Source of the DNA: Photobacterium sp. CCB-ST2H9
GTDB lineage: Bacteria; Pseudomonadota; Gammaproteobacteria; Enterobacterales; Vibrionaceae
DNA length: 64,000 bases
Direction of reading: 5' to 3'
Assembly: GCF_023151555.2 (NCBI RefSeq)
Contig: NZ_CP100426.1
Span: forward strand, 1,441,214 to 1,505,213
Part shown: positions 52,908 to 62,006 of the stretch, piece by piece
Layout: the number at the start of each line of letters is the position of its first letter
How positions within the stretch are numbered: the stretch's first letter is position 1
Translations under genes and position numbers: made by a program
Notes under the pieces: model-generated
What the model was told of the DNA's origin: nothing
Database searches by the model: none
The model's input: only the letters and a program-made list of their open reading frames with translations

Positions 52908-54146
52908 ATGAATACGGAAGTTACAACTCAAATATTTGATAAGATTCAAATTATAGTGAAGGTTTCAGAAAGGTGTAACCTAAATTGTAGTTATTGCTAT
53001 TATTTCAATGGATCTGACCAAAGCTATAGGCAAAGGCCTGCCATTTTCAAAAAAGATGTCGTAGAAAAATTAATCTCCGATCTATCAAATATGATGATGT
53101 CTGGAGTAAAAATAAATAATCTAGATATTGTATTTCATGGAGGAGAGCCTCTTCTCTTAAAAAGAAAGTATCTTAAAGAGATTTTGGAAAACTTCCGTTC
53201 TAAATTTGAAAACAAGACAAACTTGACTTTTGGTGTTCAAACCAATGGAACACTTGTTGATCAGTCGTTTATTGATCTTGTTAATGAATATTCTATTGGT
53301 GTAGGTGTTTCTATCGATGGCAACAAGTTTATTCATGATAAATTTCGAGTTTATAAATCGGGTCGTGGGAGCTTTGACGATGTTGTCCGAGGAATAAAGA
53401 TGCTTCAGGAGGGGATTGATCTGAAAAAAGCTCCAGCTGTTGGTGTAATTTCAGTAGTTTCAAATAAGGAAGATCTCCTCAGTACTTATAGCTATCTTGT
53501 TGATGAGATGGATATCGAACGTATAAGTTTTTTATATCCAGATGCAACACATGATGAGTGGACATCTGATACATTTTTTGATGTAAATAATCTTGGTGAA
53601 GCTCTTTTAGGTTGTGTAGAAAAGTGGTCAGAAAAACCTGAAATTGCGTTCAAGAATATTAATGATTATCTTGATGCTTTAAGAAACTATGATTACATTG
53701 AAGATGAAAAAACGATGACAATTGAATTGAATTCGATTTCTAAAAGTCAATTCACACCATTTAGAATGGTTATTGTAAGAAGTGATGGTGGGCTTTATCA
53801 TTATGATAGATTCCTACCGGCTGAAGCAGATAAACTTCTAGCTGCTAGTGATGAAAGCAATATTAGAAATATTTATTTTCTAGACTATTTAAACTCTAAT
53901 ACATTTGTAGAGATAGATAGAATATATAAAAATAAACATGAAAAATGTGATGCTTGCCTTTACAAAACAATTTGTGGAGGGGGAGATCTACAACACAGAT
54001 ACTCAATAAAAAATGGTTTTAATAATCCCAGTATATATTGCAATGATATAAAGTATCTTTTTGATAAAACTAATGAGAAACTAATAGCATCAGGATACCC
54101 GGAAAATGAAATCAAAGAGAAACTTGGAAATAGATTTTTAATTTGA
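52908..54146 (+). CDS. Radical SAM/SPASM peptide maturase (cyclophane-forming type)
   Basis: A 412-residue enzyme. The radical SAM cluster ligands lie in SERCNLNCSYCYYF (C-x3-C-x2-C) and the SAM-binding GGEPLL follows. The C-terminal SPASM domain has CDACLYKTICGGGDLQHRYS and NNPSIYC, with cysteine spacing typical of the XYE/GRRM/FxsB maturases. Members of that group join an aromatic residue to the side chain two positions on, making a three-residue cyclophane. The substrate is the 50-residue precursor 70 bases upstream. The chemistry is inferred from the family, and other crosslinks or epimerisation are possible. Confidence 0.85.
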   Translation: MNTEVTTQIFDKIQIIVKVSERCNLNCSYCYYFNGSDQSYRQRPAIFKKDVVEKLISDLSNMMMSGVKINNLDIVFHGGEPLLLKRKYLKEILENFRSKFENKTNLTFGVQTNGTLVDQSFIDLVNEYSIGVGVSIDGNKFIHDKFRVYKSGRGSFDDVVRGIKMLQEGIDLKKAPAVGVISVVSNKEDLLSTYSYLVDEMDIERISFLYPDATHDEWTSDTFFDVNNLGEALLGCVEKWSEKPEIAFKNINDYLDALRNYDYIEDEKTMTIELNSISKSQFTPFRMVIVRSDGGLYHYDRFLPAEADKLLAASDESNIRNIYFLDYLNSNTFVEIDRIYKNKHEKCDACLYKTICGGGDLQHRYSIKNGFNNPSIYCNDIKYLFDKTNEKLIASGYPENEIKEKLGNRFLI

Positions 54147-54728
54147 GTAATACGTAGTCAGAAGATTTCTTAAATAATTTGAGGTTATCATTATGGTGGG
54201 ATAAGAATTTTCTGGTTCTTATTTCTACAGAGGGTATCATCTTGATTGAATTTTATCGATGCCGGATGGAATGAATTTCATTGGGGACAGTAATTATCGT
54301 TATACATATGTAGTAAATCATAATTGATCGCTATTGATTTGATGAGATAAAATCATTCTTTGACATAGGAAGCATTAAAAATTATTAAATCTTTTTCTCA
54401 AACATGGTTTTGATTTTCAATTGTCTTATTATGATGTTGTAATCGTTCAGACGTTATTATTAGACATTGATGGTTATTTTTCTACTTTGATGGTTTTTAC
54501 TGAGTAAGTTAGGCAAGGGGGTATTTTTTCGAATAATTGGAAAAATATTGTAAATTTTATCTTATTCACTTTTGAGTAGAAAATTAGAAATTTAAACAGG
54601 ATTTAACATGACAGAGAAATATTTCGAAGTATTGAATGTATGAAAAAATAACGAGATTTTTACGGCGTTTCTCTCTAATGGTTTTGCCATCGTGTCAATT
54701 AAAACTGATAATGTAAAGCAAGTAAATC
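54147..54728. other. AT-rich region between the maturase and HlyD genes
   Basis: About 580 AT-rich bases. No convincing full gene is present. A minute frame at 54608-54643 (MTEKYFEVLNV) has AGGA before its ATG, but it is too short to support. A second promoter for the export genes is possible here. The gap suggests that a gene may have been lost. Confidence 0.4.
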
Positions 54729-55979
54729 ATGGGATTAGATAATAAACAAGAGAGTCTTTTCAGGCCTGAAGTTTTTGAGAACGAACAGTATCGGCTATGT
54801 GGTACTATTAATTTAGCAAATTCACATAAAACAAGATATATATTTGTAGTCGTTTTAATTTTATTTATTTCGATTTTGTTTTATGTTCTATCGTTTGACT
54901 ATTCTAGAAAAACAGTTGTCCATGGTATGATAGAAAGTAGCTCGGGAATTATAAGAGTTGAGCCAAGGTATAATGGGGTTGTTAATAAGATCTACATTAG
55001 AGAAGGTGACTTGGTTAATAATGGTGATAACCTTTTCTCTATCGTATCTGAAGACTATTATGATGATACCTCTTACCTAAGTTTATTATTATTCGAACTG
55101 AAACTTCAGGAGGGAAATTTAAAAAATGAAATTAAGCGTAATCAAGAGCTTCTTTTGAACTTTAAGAAGCTAATAAAAGTGAAGTTGGAAACAGCACGAA
55201 CGGAAAAATTATATTTTGAATCTCGGATTACCCAACTGAATGAACAGTTAATAAATAAAGAGGAAATTATAAAATCATCATATGAATTGCTGCAGGATGG
55301 TTTAGAAAACTCTCTTGATCATTATATATTAATTGATGAATTAATAGAGTTGAAACTGAGGATAGAGGAAAGCAATTTTGCATTGCGATCATGGCAGTCA
55401 AAAATAAGCAATATTGAAATAGAATCATCTGATTATGAGATTAAAAATAGAAAAAATGAAAATATTATTCTCAATCAATTGTCGGATGTTAAAAAGGAAA
55501 TATTAAAATTAAAAAATAGTGGTGAAAAAATCATAAAGGCAACTAAAAAAGGGCTGGTGAGTTCGGTCAATATCAATGTTGGAGATTATATTGATGAAGC
55601 CAGTTCTCTGGCAATGATTATACCCTATGGTTCTAAACTGATTGCAGAGTTAGAAATTAATACCCAATCGTCGGCTTTTATTGAAAACGGAGACACAGTT
55701 CAACTTCAAATTGATGCTTTTCCATATCAAACATTCGGTTTTATCTATGGTAAAATATACTATGTAAGTGATGCCGTTCATTTTAAGAAACTGGAAAGTT
55801 CATCTGAACCTTATTACATTAGTAGAGTTATGATCGATAAACCATATTTAGTAATAAATTCTCAAAAAGTATACCTGAAAAGAGGTATGAAGGTTAAGGC
55901 AGATATTATTCATGAGAAAAAGACTGTCTTTAAGTGGATTATTGATAACTTTAGCTCAATTAGATTTGATAAAAACTAA
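54729..55979 (+). CDS. HlyD-family secretion adaptor
   Basis: A 416-residue adaptor. The membrane anchor is about residues 35-55 (RYIFVVVLILFISILFYVLSF). A lipoyl half-domain follows (GIIRVEPRYNGVVNKIYIREGDLVNNGDNLF), then a long coiled coil (about 110-260), the second half (IKATKKGLVSSVNINVGDYIDEASSL) and the beta barrel. It links the C39 ABC exporter encoded downstream to an outer-membrane channel such as TolC. Codon and base use are as AT-rich as in the rest of the island. Confidence 0.9.
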   Translation: MGLDNKQESLFRPEVFENEQYRLCGTINLANSHKTRYIFVVVLILFISILFYVLSFDYSRKTVVHGMIESSSGIIRVEPRYNGVVNKIYIREGDLVNNGDNLFSIVSEDYYDDTSYLSLLLFELKLQEGNLKNEIKRNQELLLNFKKLIKVKLETARTEKLYFESRITQLNEQLINKEEIIKSSYELLQDGLENSLDHYILIDELIELKLRIEESNFALRSWQSKISNIEIESSDYEIKNRKNENIILNQLSDVKKEILKLKNSGEKIIKATKKGLVSSVNINVGDYIDEASSLAMIIPYGSKLIAELEINTQSSAFIENGDTVQLQIDAFPYQTFGFIYGKIYYVSDAVHFKKLESSSEPYYISRVMIDKPYLVINSQKVYLKRGMKVKADIIHEKKTVFKWIIDNFSSIRFDKN

Positions 55980-56619
55980 AGTCCATCGTCCTGATGGGTG
56001 GGGAAATCAGTTCCTGGATCAGGTCTGGAGTATATACCATCTTTGATTTTTTCGTTATTTCTACAACAGAGGAATGAACAGCAACAAGAGCAGATATGAG
56101 AAATAATCATACGTTTTCTGGCTTTACCAATATAATATTTGGGTTTCCAAAAAAATGCTCTCACGCACTAACTGGAACATTTTCAAGTGAAGTACGTAAT
56201 CGCATTTATAGATGTTTTGGTAGTTTTAGCTGTCAAAGAGTCAAGCTGAATAAATTTGTTTATTTATTGAAAAATACTACTCAATTGCTATTTGATTTGT
56301 TAGGAACGTTTAAAGGCCGTGCGGGTATGAGGGTTTTAAGAAATTTAAAAATGTTTGAAAAAGACTTATTGAGTAATCATTTTTAGTAAAGGCTATAGTG
56401 TTGATATAGCTGGAGTTAGCTAGGAAATCATTTGGGCATACGTGAAATATCTGGAACAGGTTGAGAACCAGTAAGAAAGAACTCAATTTCTTTGGGTTTA
56501 TCTTTGAGTAAATTTGTTTTTTTAGCGAGCAAACCATTGTCCCGTTTCAAGGGGAAAGCAAAACCACTTTTTGAGATGGTGGGTCTTGATCATCAATATT
56601 TTAAGGGATTTACACCTAT
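55980..56619. other. AT-rich gap within the RiPP island
   Basis: About 640 bases between the HlyD and ABC exporter genes. A minus-strand frame (55976-56164, 62 codons) and a plus-strand frame (56096-56386) overlap, and neither resembles a known family. From 56465 to 56629 a frame with no start codon ends at the ABC gene start. It may be a fragment of a lost gene. See the findings. Confidence 0.45.
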
Positions 56620-56629
56620 ATGGGAATAA
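56465..56629 (+). pseudogene. Possible C-terminal remnant of a lost gene
   Basis: A 54-codon open frame without a start codon has regular protein-like content (SKFVFLASKPLSRFKGKAKP, then LFEMVGLDHQYFKGFTPIWE) and stops nine bases inside the ABC gene. It may be what remains of an earlier gene cut by a deletion. The family was not recognised. Confidence 0.3.
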
Positions 56630-58686
56630 ATTTATCAATACACAGGAAACTTCCAATAATTCAGCAGTCTGAGGTTGCAGAATGCGGTCTGGCTTGTATT
56701 GCGATGATTTCATCTTATTATGGGAATCTAATGGATTTGTCCTATCTTCGATCACATTATGCAACAAAATTTAATGGGATGAATGTACAGCAGTTGCTTG
56801 ATATAACGGAGAAAATTGGTTTTTCATCGAGAGCTATACGATGTGAAACTGATCAAATTGAAGCGGTTGAGCTACCATGTATAGCTCATTGGAACATGAA
56901 TCATTTCATTGTTATAAAAAAAATTGGAGTAAATAAAGTTAAGATTCATGATCCAGCTTTAGGAATAAAAACAATCTCTCGAGATGAGTTTAGTCGGTGT
57001 TTTACTGGTATAGTTGTAGAGTTGATACCGACAATTAATTTCAAAAAAAATGATAATAGAGATAAAATTAAGCTAAGTCAACTTTGGGCAAGTATTAAAG
57101 GTTCAAGAACAAGTTTTTATTATTTAATAAGTCTTTCATTTATTATTCAAATCTGCATTCTTGCATTCCCTTATTATTCTCAATTCGTGATAGATGAAGT
57201 AATTACATCAAATGATAAAGGTATGTTGAAAACTGTTGCTTTTGGATTCGGGATACTACTTTTATTTCAAGTTTCAGTATCCGTATTTAGAAGCTTATTG
57301 ATTGTAAGGGTTTCATCATTGTTAAACTTACAATTAGCCATTAACGTTTTTAGTCATTTGTTAAAATTACCGATTAATTTTTTTGAAACAAGGCATACTG
57401 GAGATTTGGTATCAAGGTTCAACTCTTTAACATCCATAAAAGAAATTCTATCACAGCGAATTGTAGAAGTTATTGTCGATGGATGTATGGCTTTGTGCAC
57501 TGTTGTTTTAATGTTTTTATATAGTCCTTTTTTAGCACTGCTAGAAGTTTCAGTCATTTCCATTTTTGTATTCTCAAGATTAGTAACAATATCCTATTTA
57601 AAGCAAAGGCTTAATGATATTATTGAATCAGAGGCTTCTGAACAAACATTTTTTATCGAAACTATACGAAATATTTCAGCTATTAAGCTTTTATCCTCCA
57701 TTTCTAAAACTAAAAATAAATGGCAAAACCTCTACACCGACGTTATAAACTCTGAGATATATCGTTCTAGAATTGAAATTTTCATGAAAAGCTCTCAAGA
57801 TTTAATTCTTGGCTTTGAAACTATTTTGGTTATGTACATAGGAGCTGGATTAATTTCAGATGCCGAAATAACTTTAGGTATGTTTTTTGCTTTTATTAGT
57901 TATAAGTTGATGTTTACAAATTCTATGGTTAAATCTTTTGACTCGATATTGGAAATTAGGATGATGAGTGTGCATCTTAAAAGAGTTTCTGATATCACTA
58001 ATCAAGGTCATGAATTATATAGACATGGTGTTTTGCCATATGAGCCATGTAGTGGTTCTCTTGTTCTTGAAAATGTTTCCTTTCGTTACGGTAAAGACGA
58101 GCCTTATCTTTTCGAAGGTATTTCATTGTGTGTAAAATCGGGTGAATCTATGGTAATAACAGGAGAGTCGGGGGGAGGGAAGTCAACTTTACTTAAAATT
58201 ATGTCAGGTATCTTACAGCCAACGGAAGGTCGAATTTTAGTTGATGGGCGTGATATTAATAAAATTGGTCTTGATAATTATCAGAATGATATAGCTGCGG
58301 TAATGCAAAATGACTCACTTCTATCTGGTACAATCATTGAAAATATTACCTTTTTTGACTCAGAACCAGACTATGAACATGTTGTAAATTGTGCAAAGGT
58401 AGCCAATATACACGACCATATATCTTCCTTACCTATGGGGTATTACAGTGTCGTCGGTGATCTTGGAAGTAACTTATCAGGCGGTCAATCTCAAAGAATT
58501 CTACTCGCGAGAGCTTTATATCGGAGACCAAAAATACTTTTTTTAGATGAAGCTACAAGCGCTCTGGACATAGATTGTGAAAAATCTGTGTGTGCTGAGC
58601 TATCTAAGCTTGATATGACACGCATCATGATAGCTCATCGAGAGGAATCAATAAAAATGTCACATAAGAAATTAGAGTTGAGTTAA
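56620..58686 (+). CDS. Peptidase-containing ABC transporter (C39, bacteriocin-type exporter)
   Basis: A 688-residue exporter. The N-terminal C39 peptidase (about 1-135) has the catalytic Cys in QQSEVAECGLACIAM (Cys22), His in HWNMNHFIVI and Asp in KIHDPALG. Six membrane helices follow (about 170-450). The ATPase has Walker A GESGGGKST, signature LSGGQSQRILL and Walker B ILFLDEATSALD. It should cut the precursor after Gly33 and export the core with the HlyD adaptor. It is slightly shorter than typical at the C-terminus. Confidence 0.93.
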   Translation: MGINLSIHRKLPIIQQSEVAECGLACIAMISSYYGNLMDLSYLRSHYATKFNGMNVQQLLDITEKIGFSSRAIRCETDQIEAVELPCIAHWNMNHFIVIKKIGVNKVKIHDPALGIKTISRDEFSRCFTGIVVELIPTINFKKNDNRDKIKLSQLWASIKGSRTSFYYLISLSFIIQICILAFPYYSQFVIDEVITSNDKGMLKTVAFGFGILLLFQVSVSVFRSLLIVRVSSLLNLQLAINVFSHLLKLPINFFETRHTGDLVSRFNSLTSIKEILSQRIVEVIVDGCMALCTVVLMFLYSPFLALLEVSVISIFVFSRLVTISYLKQRLNDIIESEASEQTFFIETIRNISAIKLLSSISKTKNKWQNLYTDVINSEIYRSRIEIFMKSSQDLILGFETILVMYIGAGLISDAEITLGMFFAFISYKLMFTNSMVKSFDSILEIRMMSVHLKRVSDITNQGHELYRHGVLPYEPCSGSLVLENVSFRYGKDEPYLFEGISLCVKSGESMVITGESGGGKSTLLKIMSGILQPTEGRILVDGRDINKIGLDNYQNDIAAVMQNDSLLSGTIIENITFFDSEPDYEHVVNCAKVANIHDHISSLPMGYYSVVGDLGSNLSGGQSQRILLARALYRRPKILFLDEATSALDIDCEKSVCAELSKLDMTRIMIAHREESIKMSHKKLELS

Positions 58687-58719
58687 TTGTTTTACTTCAA
58701 CCAGACCTGACACTTCACT

Positions 58720-58740
58720 CAGAATGAGTGACTCATTTTG
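58720..58740 (+). terminator. Palindrome downstream of the ABC exporter
   Basis: CAGAATGAGT and ACTCATTTTG form arms with one mismatch around a single G, 34 bases after the exporter stop. Only a weak T tract follows, so it may be an operator rather than a terminator. Confidence 0.45.
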
Positions 58741-59072
58741 ATTAAAGATACTAAATCTGAAATCAAATAAACTAAGAGGTAATTTTCATACATCATAGCA
58801 GAACTCAGAGATTTTTGCGTAAAGTTGGCATCCTAAATTCAGCAGAAACACTCGTAAAATCACAGCTGGTTAAAATGGATGGTATTGAACTAATTAGTCA
58901 AAATTGTAGAATATTAACTTCAAGAATCGTGCAGCTTAGAGTCAGTGTGTTCAATATTTTGTGTCTTTCCTACAGGAGCGACACATGATCGCTGAAATCA
59001 TGAAGTAATACACATGTCATACACGCTTCAGACACGTGTTGGTCTTGTGGTTGATTCGATTTTCATTGATTC

Positions 59073-59094
59073 GACGGCGGATAAATCCGCCGTC
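59073..59094. terminator. GC-rich hairpin at the end of the YgiC-like gene
   Basis: GACGGCGGAT and ATCCGCCGTC form a perfect 10-bp stem with an AA loop, 16 bases beyond the minus-strand stop at 59110. No T tract is seen. Confidence 0.6.
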
Positions 59095-59109
59095 TGGGAT
59101 TGTTCTGTG

Positions 59110-60276
59110 TTAGTCCAGAATAATATGCGGGATAAACATCGATGTATCTTTGGTGATATAACCTACATCTTCACGAATCGTCAGGCCTGCCGGTTCATCA
59201 TTAATCAGCCAGCTGCCAATCAGCATATGGTGATTTCCAAAGCGCGGGAGTTGCGTGTATTGCTGAACGATGTAGCCTTCTTCCCCATAGGGGCCGGGCT
59301 CGTGTTGCAGTAGTTCACCACCGCGATGCACACTGATATTTGAGCCTTCCCGGCTGAAAATCGGTTTCTTCACGAAATCAGTCAGGCTGGCAGCCTTCGG
59401 ATCATTGGAAAAGTAGGATGGCAGCAGGTTCGGATGATTCGGGAACATTTCCCATAACAGCGGCAAAATGGCTTTATTCGAACTGACGCTCTTCCACATG
59501 GGCTCCAGCCAGTTCACATTGGCCGTTTTCAGATATGCGGCATATTCTTCCCGGAACATAAACTCCCAAGGATACAGTTTAAACATCCAGCGAATGGGCG
59601 TATCGTCCAGATCGGTAAATTCGCCGTCTTCATTCACGCCGATATCTTCCACGTAAACAAACGAAATCTTCAAACCGGCTTCTTTGGCACAGTCTTCCAG
59701 ATACTGAACGGTATCTCTGTCTTCAATGCTGTCGCGGCAACAGGCAAAATGCAGTGTTTGTCCCGGCTGATAGGTGCCTAAGGTAGCCATCCGCTGAATC
59801 ATCAGTTCCTGAATCAGGTTAAACTGATCGGCACGTCTTGGTAGTTTGCCGGCATTAACCTGATCTTCCAGCCACAGCCATTGCCAGAAGCTGGCTTCAT
59901 ACAGGGACGTCGGCGTATCACTGTTAAATTCAAGTAATTTTGCCGGTTGTTTGCCATCGTAGGAAAAATCCAGTCGCCCGTACAAGCTGGGCGCTTTTTG
60001 TTTCCAGGAACTGACGATGAGATCCCACATGTTTTCCGGGATCTGGAATTTTCTCAGCAGCGCTTCGTCTTTCAGGACCCGGTCGACAGCCTCCAGGCTC
60101 ATTTCATGCAGTTCAGCAGTTGGTGCTTCCAGTTCTTCTTCAATCTGTTTGAGACTGAACTGGTAGTAACGGTCTTCCATCCAGTACGGCTCACCGTCCA
60201 GCGTATGAAAGCGAAATCCAAATTCGTCGGCGAGGTTTTTCCAGTTGGGGCGGGGAGTAATGGGTACCTGAATCAT
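59110..60276 (-). CDS. Glutathionylspermidine synthase-like ATP-grasp protein (YgiC/YjfC family)
   Basis: A 388-residue protein of the GspS C-terminal ATP-grasp family, the length of E. coli YgiC/YjfC. Typical parts are RPNWKNLADEFGFRFHTLDGEPYW at the start, GRLDFSYDGKQPAKLLEFNSDTPTSLYEASFWQW with the metal-binding E-F-N-x-D-T, and KKPIFSREGSNISVH. These enzymes ligate a peptide and an amine using ATP, but the physiological substrate of this branch is not established. The start at 60276 removes a 20-residue extension that lacks family similarity. Confidence 0.9.
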   Translation of the reverse strand: MIQVPITPRPNWKNLADEFGFRFHTLDGEPYWMEDRYYQFSLKQIEEELEAPTAELHEMSLEAVDRVLKDEALLRKFQIPENMWDLIVSSWKQKAPSLYGRLDFSYDGKQPAKLLEFNSDTPTSLYEASFWQWLWLEDQVNAGKLPRRADQFNLIQELMIQRMATLGTYQPGQTLHFACCRDSIEDRDTVQYLEDCAKEAGLKISFVYVEDIGVNEDGEFTDLDDTPIRWMFKLYPWEFMFREEYAAYLKTANVNWLEPMWKSVSSNKAILPLLWEMFPNHPNLLPSYFSNDPKAASLTDFVKKPIFSREGSNISVHRGGELLQHEPGPYGEEGYIVQQYTQLPRFGNHHMLIGSWLINDEPAGLTIREDVGYITKDTSMFIPHIILD

Positions 60277-60446
60277 GCTACTGCTCGAATATGAAAAACA
60301 GAGCGACATTATTGTGCGGCTCTTCGCAGAAAGCAAAGTCTGCTCGTGTCTGTCAAGACTGACTTAGATCCTGATCGCATTCCATTGAACGCTTTATACA
60401 TTACATATACAATCCGTATATCAATCATATATTATCGAGTCAAATC

Positions 60447-60659
60447 ATGGGAATCGTGAAAATCTCGGATGAACTGCACGAGGAAATCCGGAAAGCCAGT
60501 CAGATGATGTCACGCTCAATCAATGCCCAGGCTGAGTTTTGGATCAAAATGGGTCTGCTGGCGGAAATGAATCCTGACCTGACCTATAACGAGCTGATTC
60601 GGAAGTTGCTCCTCAGCGACGCGGAATCAGTCCGGGAATTAATGCATGAACAAAATTAA
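60447..60659 (+). CDS. ParD-like antitoxin-type protein
   Basis: A 70-residue protein of the ParD-like family (ribbon-helix-helix type). It begins GIVKISDELHEEIRKASQMMSRSINAQAEFWIKMG. ParD proteins normally bind DNA and neutralise a ParE toxin. No parE-like gene is present. Instead its last 14 bases overlap a methionine aminopeptidase gene, so the two are translated together. Confidence 0.82.
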   Translation: MGIVKISDELHEEIRKASQMMSRSINAQAEFWIKMGLLAEMNPDLTYNELIRKLLLSDAESVRELMHEQN

Positions 60660-61422
60660 TCTGAAAACGGCCGAAGAAATTGAACTGATGCGGGAATCCG
60701 GCCGGCTGCTGGCTTCGGTCTTTAAGATGCTGGATGACTATATTGCAGCGGGCGTCTCGACGATGGCCATTAACGATAAGGTCGAGACTTTTATTACGGG
60801 CGAGCTAGCTGCCAGACCTGCCAGTAAAGGTCAGTATGATTACCCATATGTGTTGAACACCTCGATTAACGAAGTTGTGTGCCATGGCATGCCGGATGAA
60901 AATCGTGTGCTGAAGTCTGGCGACATCATCAATGTGGATATCACGCTGGAGAAAAACGGATTCATTGCTGACTCCAGTAAAATGTATTGCATTGGCGAAG
61001 TTGAACCCCGTGCCATGCGCCTGGTGAAATGTACCTATGAGGCCATGTGGCAGGGAATTAAACAGGTGCAGCCCGGCGCGACACTTGGCGACATTGGTTA
61101 TGCGATTCAAAAGCATGCAGAAAGCCATGGTTATTCTGTTGTTCGTGAGTATTGTGGTCACGGGATTGGTCGAGAAATGCATGAAGACCCGCAGGTACTT
61201 CACGTAGGCCATCAAGGACGCGGGCTGCGCTTACAGCCGGGAATGACGTTCACCATTGAACCGATGATCAATGAAGGCACGTTCAAAACCAAAACGAAGA
61301 AAGATGGCTGGACGGTGGTTACGAAAGACAAAAAATTGTCGGCGCAATGGGAGCACACGATCCTGGTGACAGACACCGGCTATGAAGTGCTGACGCTCAG
61401 AGCGGAAGAACAAAGCATCTGA
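60646..61422 (+). CDS. map: Methionine aminopeptidase, type I
   Basis: A 258-residue metallopeptidase that removes the initiator Met. The five metal ligands are visible: Asp in IINVDITLE, Asp in FIADSSKMY, His in CGHGIGREMHEDP, Glu in TIEPMINEG and Glu in QWEHTILV. It is close to E. coli Map in length (264). It begins inside the 3' end of the ParD-like gene. It is likely a second copy, since the housekeeping map normally lies next to rpsB. That copy is not in this window. Confidence 0.92.
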   Translation: MNKINLKTAEEIELMRESGRLLASVFKMLDDYIAAGVSTMAINDKVETFITGELAARPASKGQYDYPYVLNTSINEVVCHGMPDENRVLKSGDIINVDITLEKNGFIADSSKMYCIGEVEPRAMRLVKCTYEAMWQGIKQVQPGATLGDIGYAIQKHAESHGYSVVREYCGHGIGREMHEDPQVLHVGHQGRGLRLQPGMTFTIEPMINEGTFKTKTKKDGWTVVTKDKKLSAQWEHTILVTDTGYEVLTLRAEEQSI

Positions 61423-61576
61423 ACAATTGCTTCGACATGGCTACAAAATAATTGACCAGGCAGCCCATCGTTCTATCCGGCTGCTTTTTTTTATACCGTC
61501 GAAAAACGGATCGTCTTGAAATTTATCCTTAAAGTCAGCATTGTGCTCAGAATTGAGCACAGCATCAGGGAGTACG

Positions 61577-62005
61577 ATGATCATGTCTTTTTCATTCACC
61601 ACCGAACCGGCGGATGACGATCTGCTTGCGATTCGTGAGGGATTGCGCGCGCATAATCTGCCACATCTTAGTCAGATTGAGCATCAGCCAGTGGCATGTT
61701 TTTATCAGGACGAACAAGGCCAGAAATTGGGCGGGATCAGCGGCGCGGTTTGGGGGAACTGGTTGCAGATTGATTTTCTTTGGGTGGACCCAAGCTTGCA
61801 ACATCTGGGGATTGGCGGCAAATTACTGACGCAGGTTGAGGCGTATGCCAGAGCACAGGGCTGCCACTCTGTTTTGCTGGATACTTTCAGCTTCCAGGCG
61901 CGCCCGTTTTACGAGAAACAGGGCTATCACTGCGTGATGACGCTGGAGGATTTTCCGCGTCATTCGAATAAACATTTCATGATGAAATCGCTTGTGGATG
62001 AATGA
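61577..62005 (+). CDS. GNAT-family N-acetyltransferase
   Basis: A 142-residue acetyltransferase. It has an acetyl-CoA loop, LQHLGIGGKLLTQVEAYARAQG, after the strand IDFLWVDPS, and the C-terminal FQARPFYEKQGYHCV. The start at 61577 (MIMSFSFTTEP) has AGGGAG upstream; an upstream GTG at 61541 is less likely. It precedes another GNAT with one base between, so the two are probably co-transcribed. The substrate is unknown. Confidence 0.87.
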   Translation: MIMSFSFTTEPADDDLLAIREGLRAHNLPHLSQIEHQPVACFYQDEQGQKLGGISGAVWGNWLQIDFLWVDPSLQHLGIGGKLLTQVEAYARAQGCHSVLLDTFSFQARPFYEKQGYHCVMTLEDFPRHSNKHFMMKSLVDE

Positions 62006-62006
62006 C

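Larger units (their letters stand above)
58687..59109. other. Intergenic region at the right end of the RiPP island
   Basis: About 420 bases. Near the exporter stop is a 21-base near-perfect palindrome (58720-58740). A 7-codon frame at 58985 (MIAEIMK) has a strong site, AGGAGCGACAC, which may be the start of a deleted gene. The base composition returns to the level of the surrounding chromosome towards 59000. Confidence 0.45.

Noticed and set aside
54608..54643. A mini frame MTEKYFEVLNV with a ribosome binding site inside the RiPP island
   Set aside because: It is eleven codons only, with no double-glycine motif; it may be a remnant but cannot be supported as a gene.
58985..59008. A 7-codon frame MIAEIMK with a strong Shine-Dalgarno
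   Set aside because: It is too short to call; it may be the start of a deleted gene.
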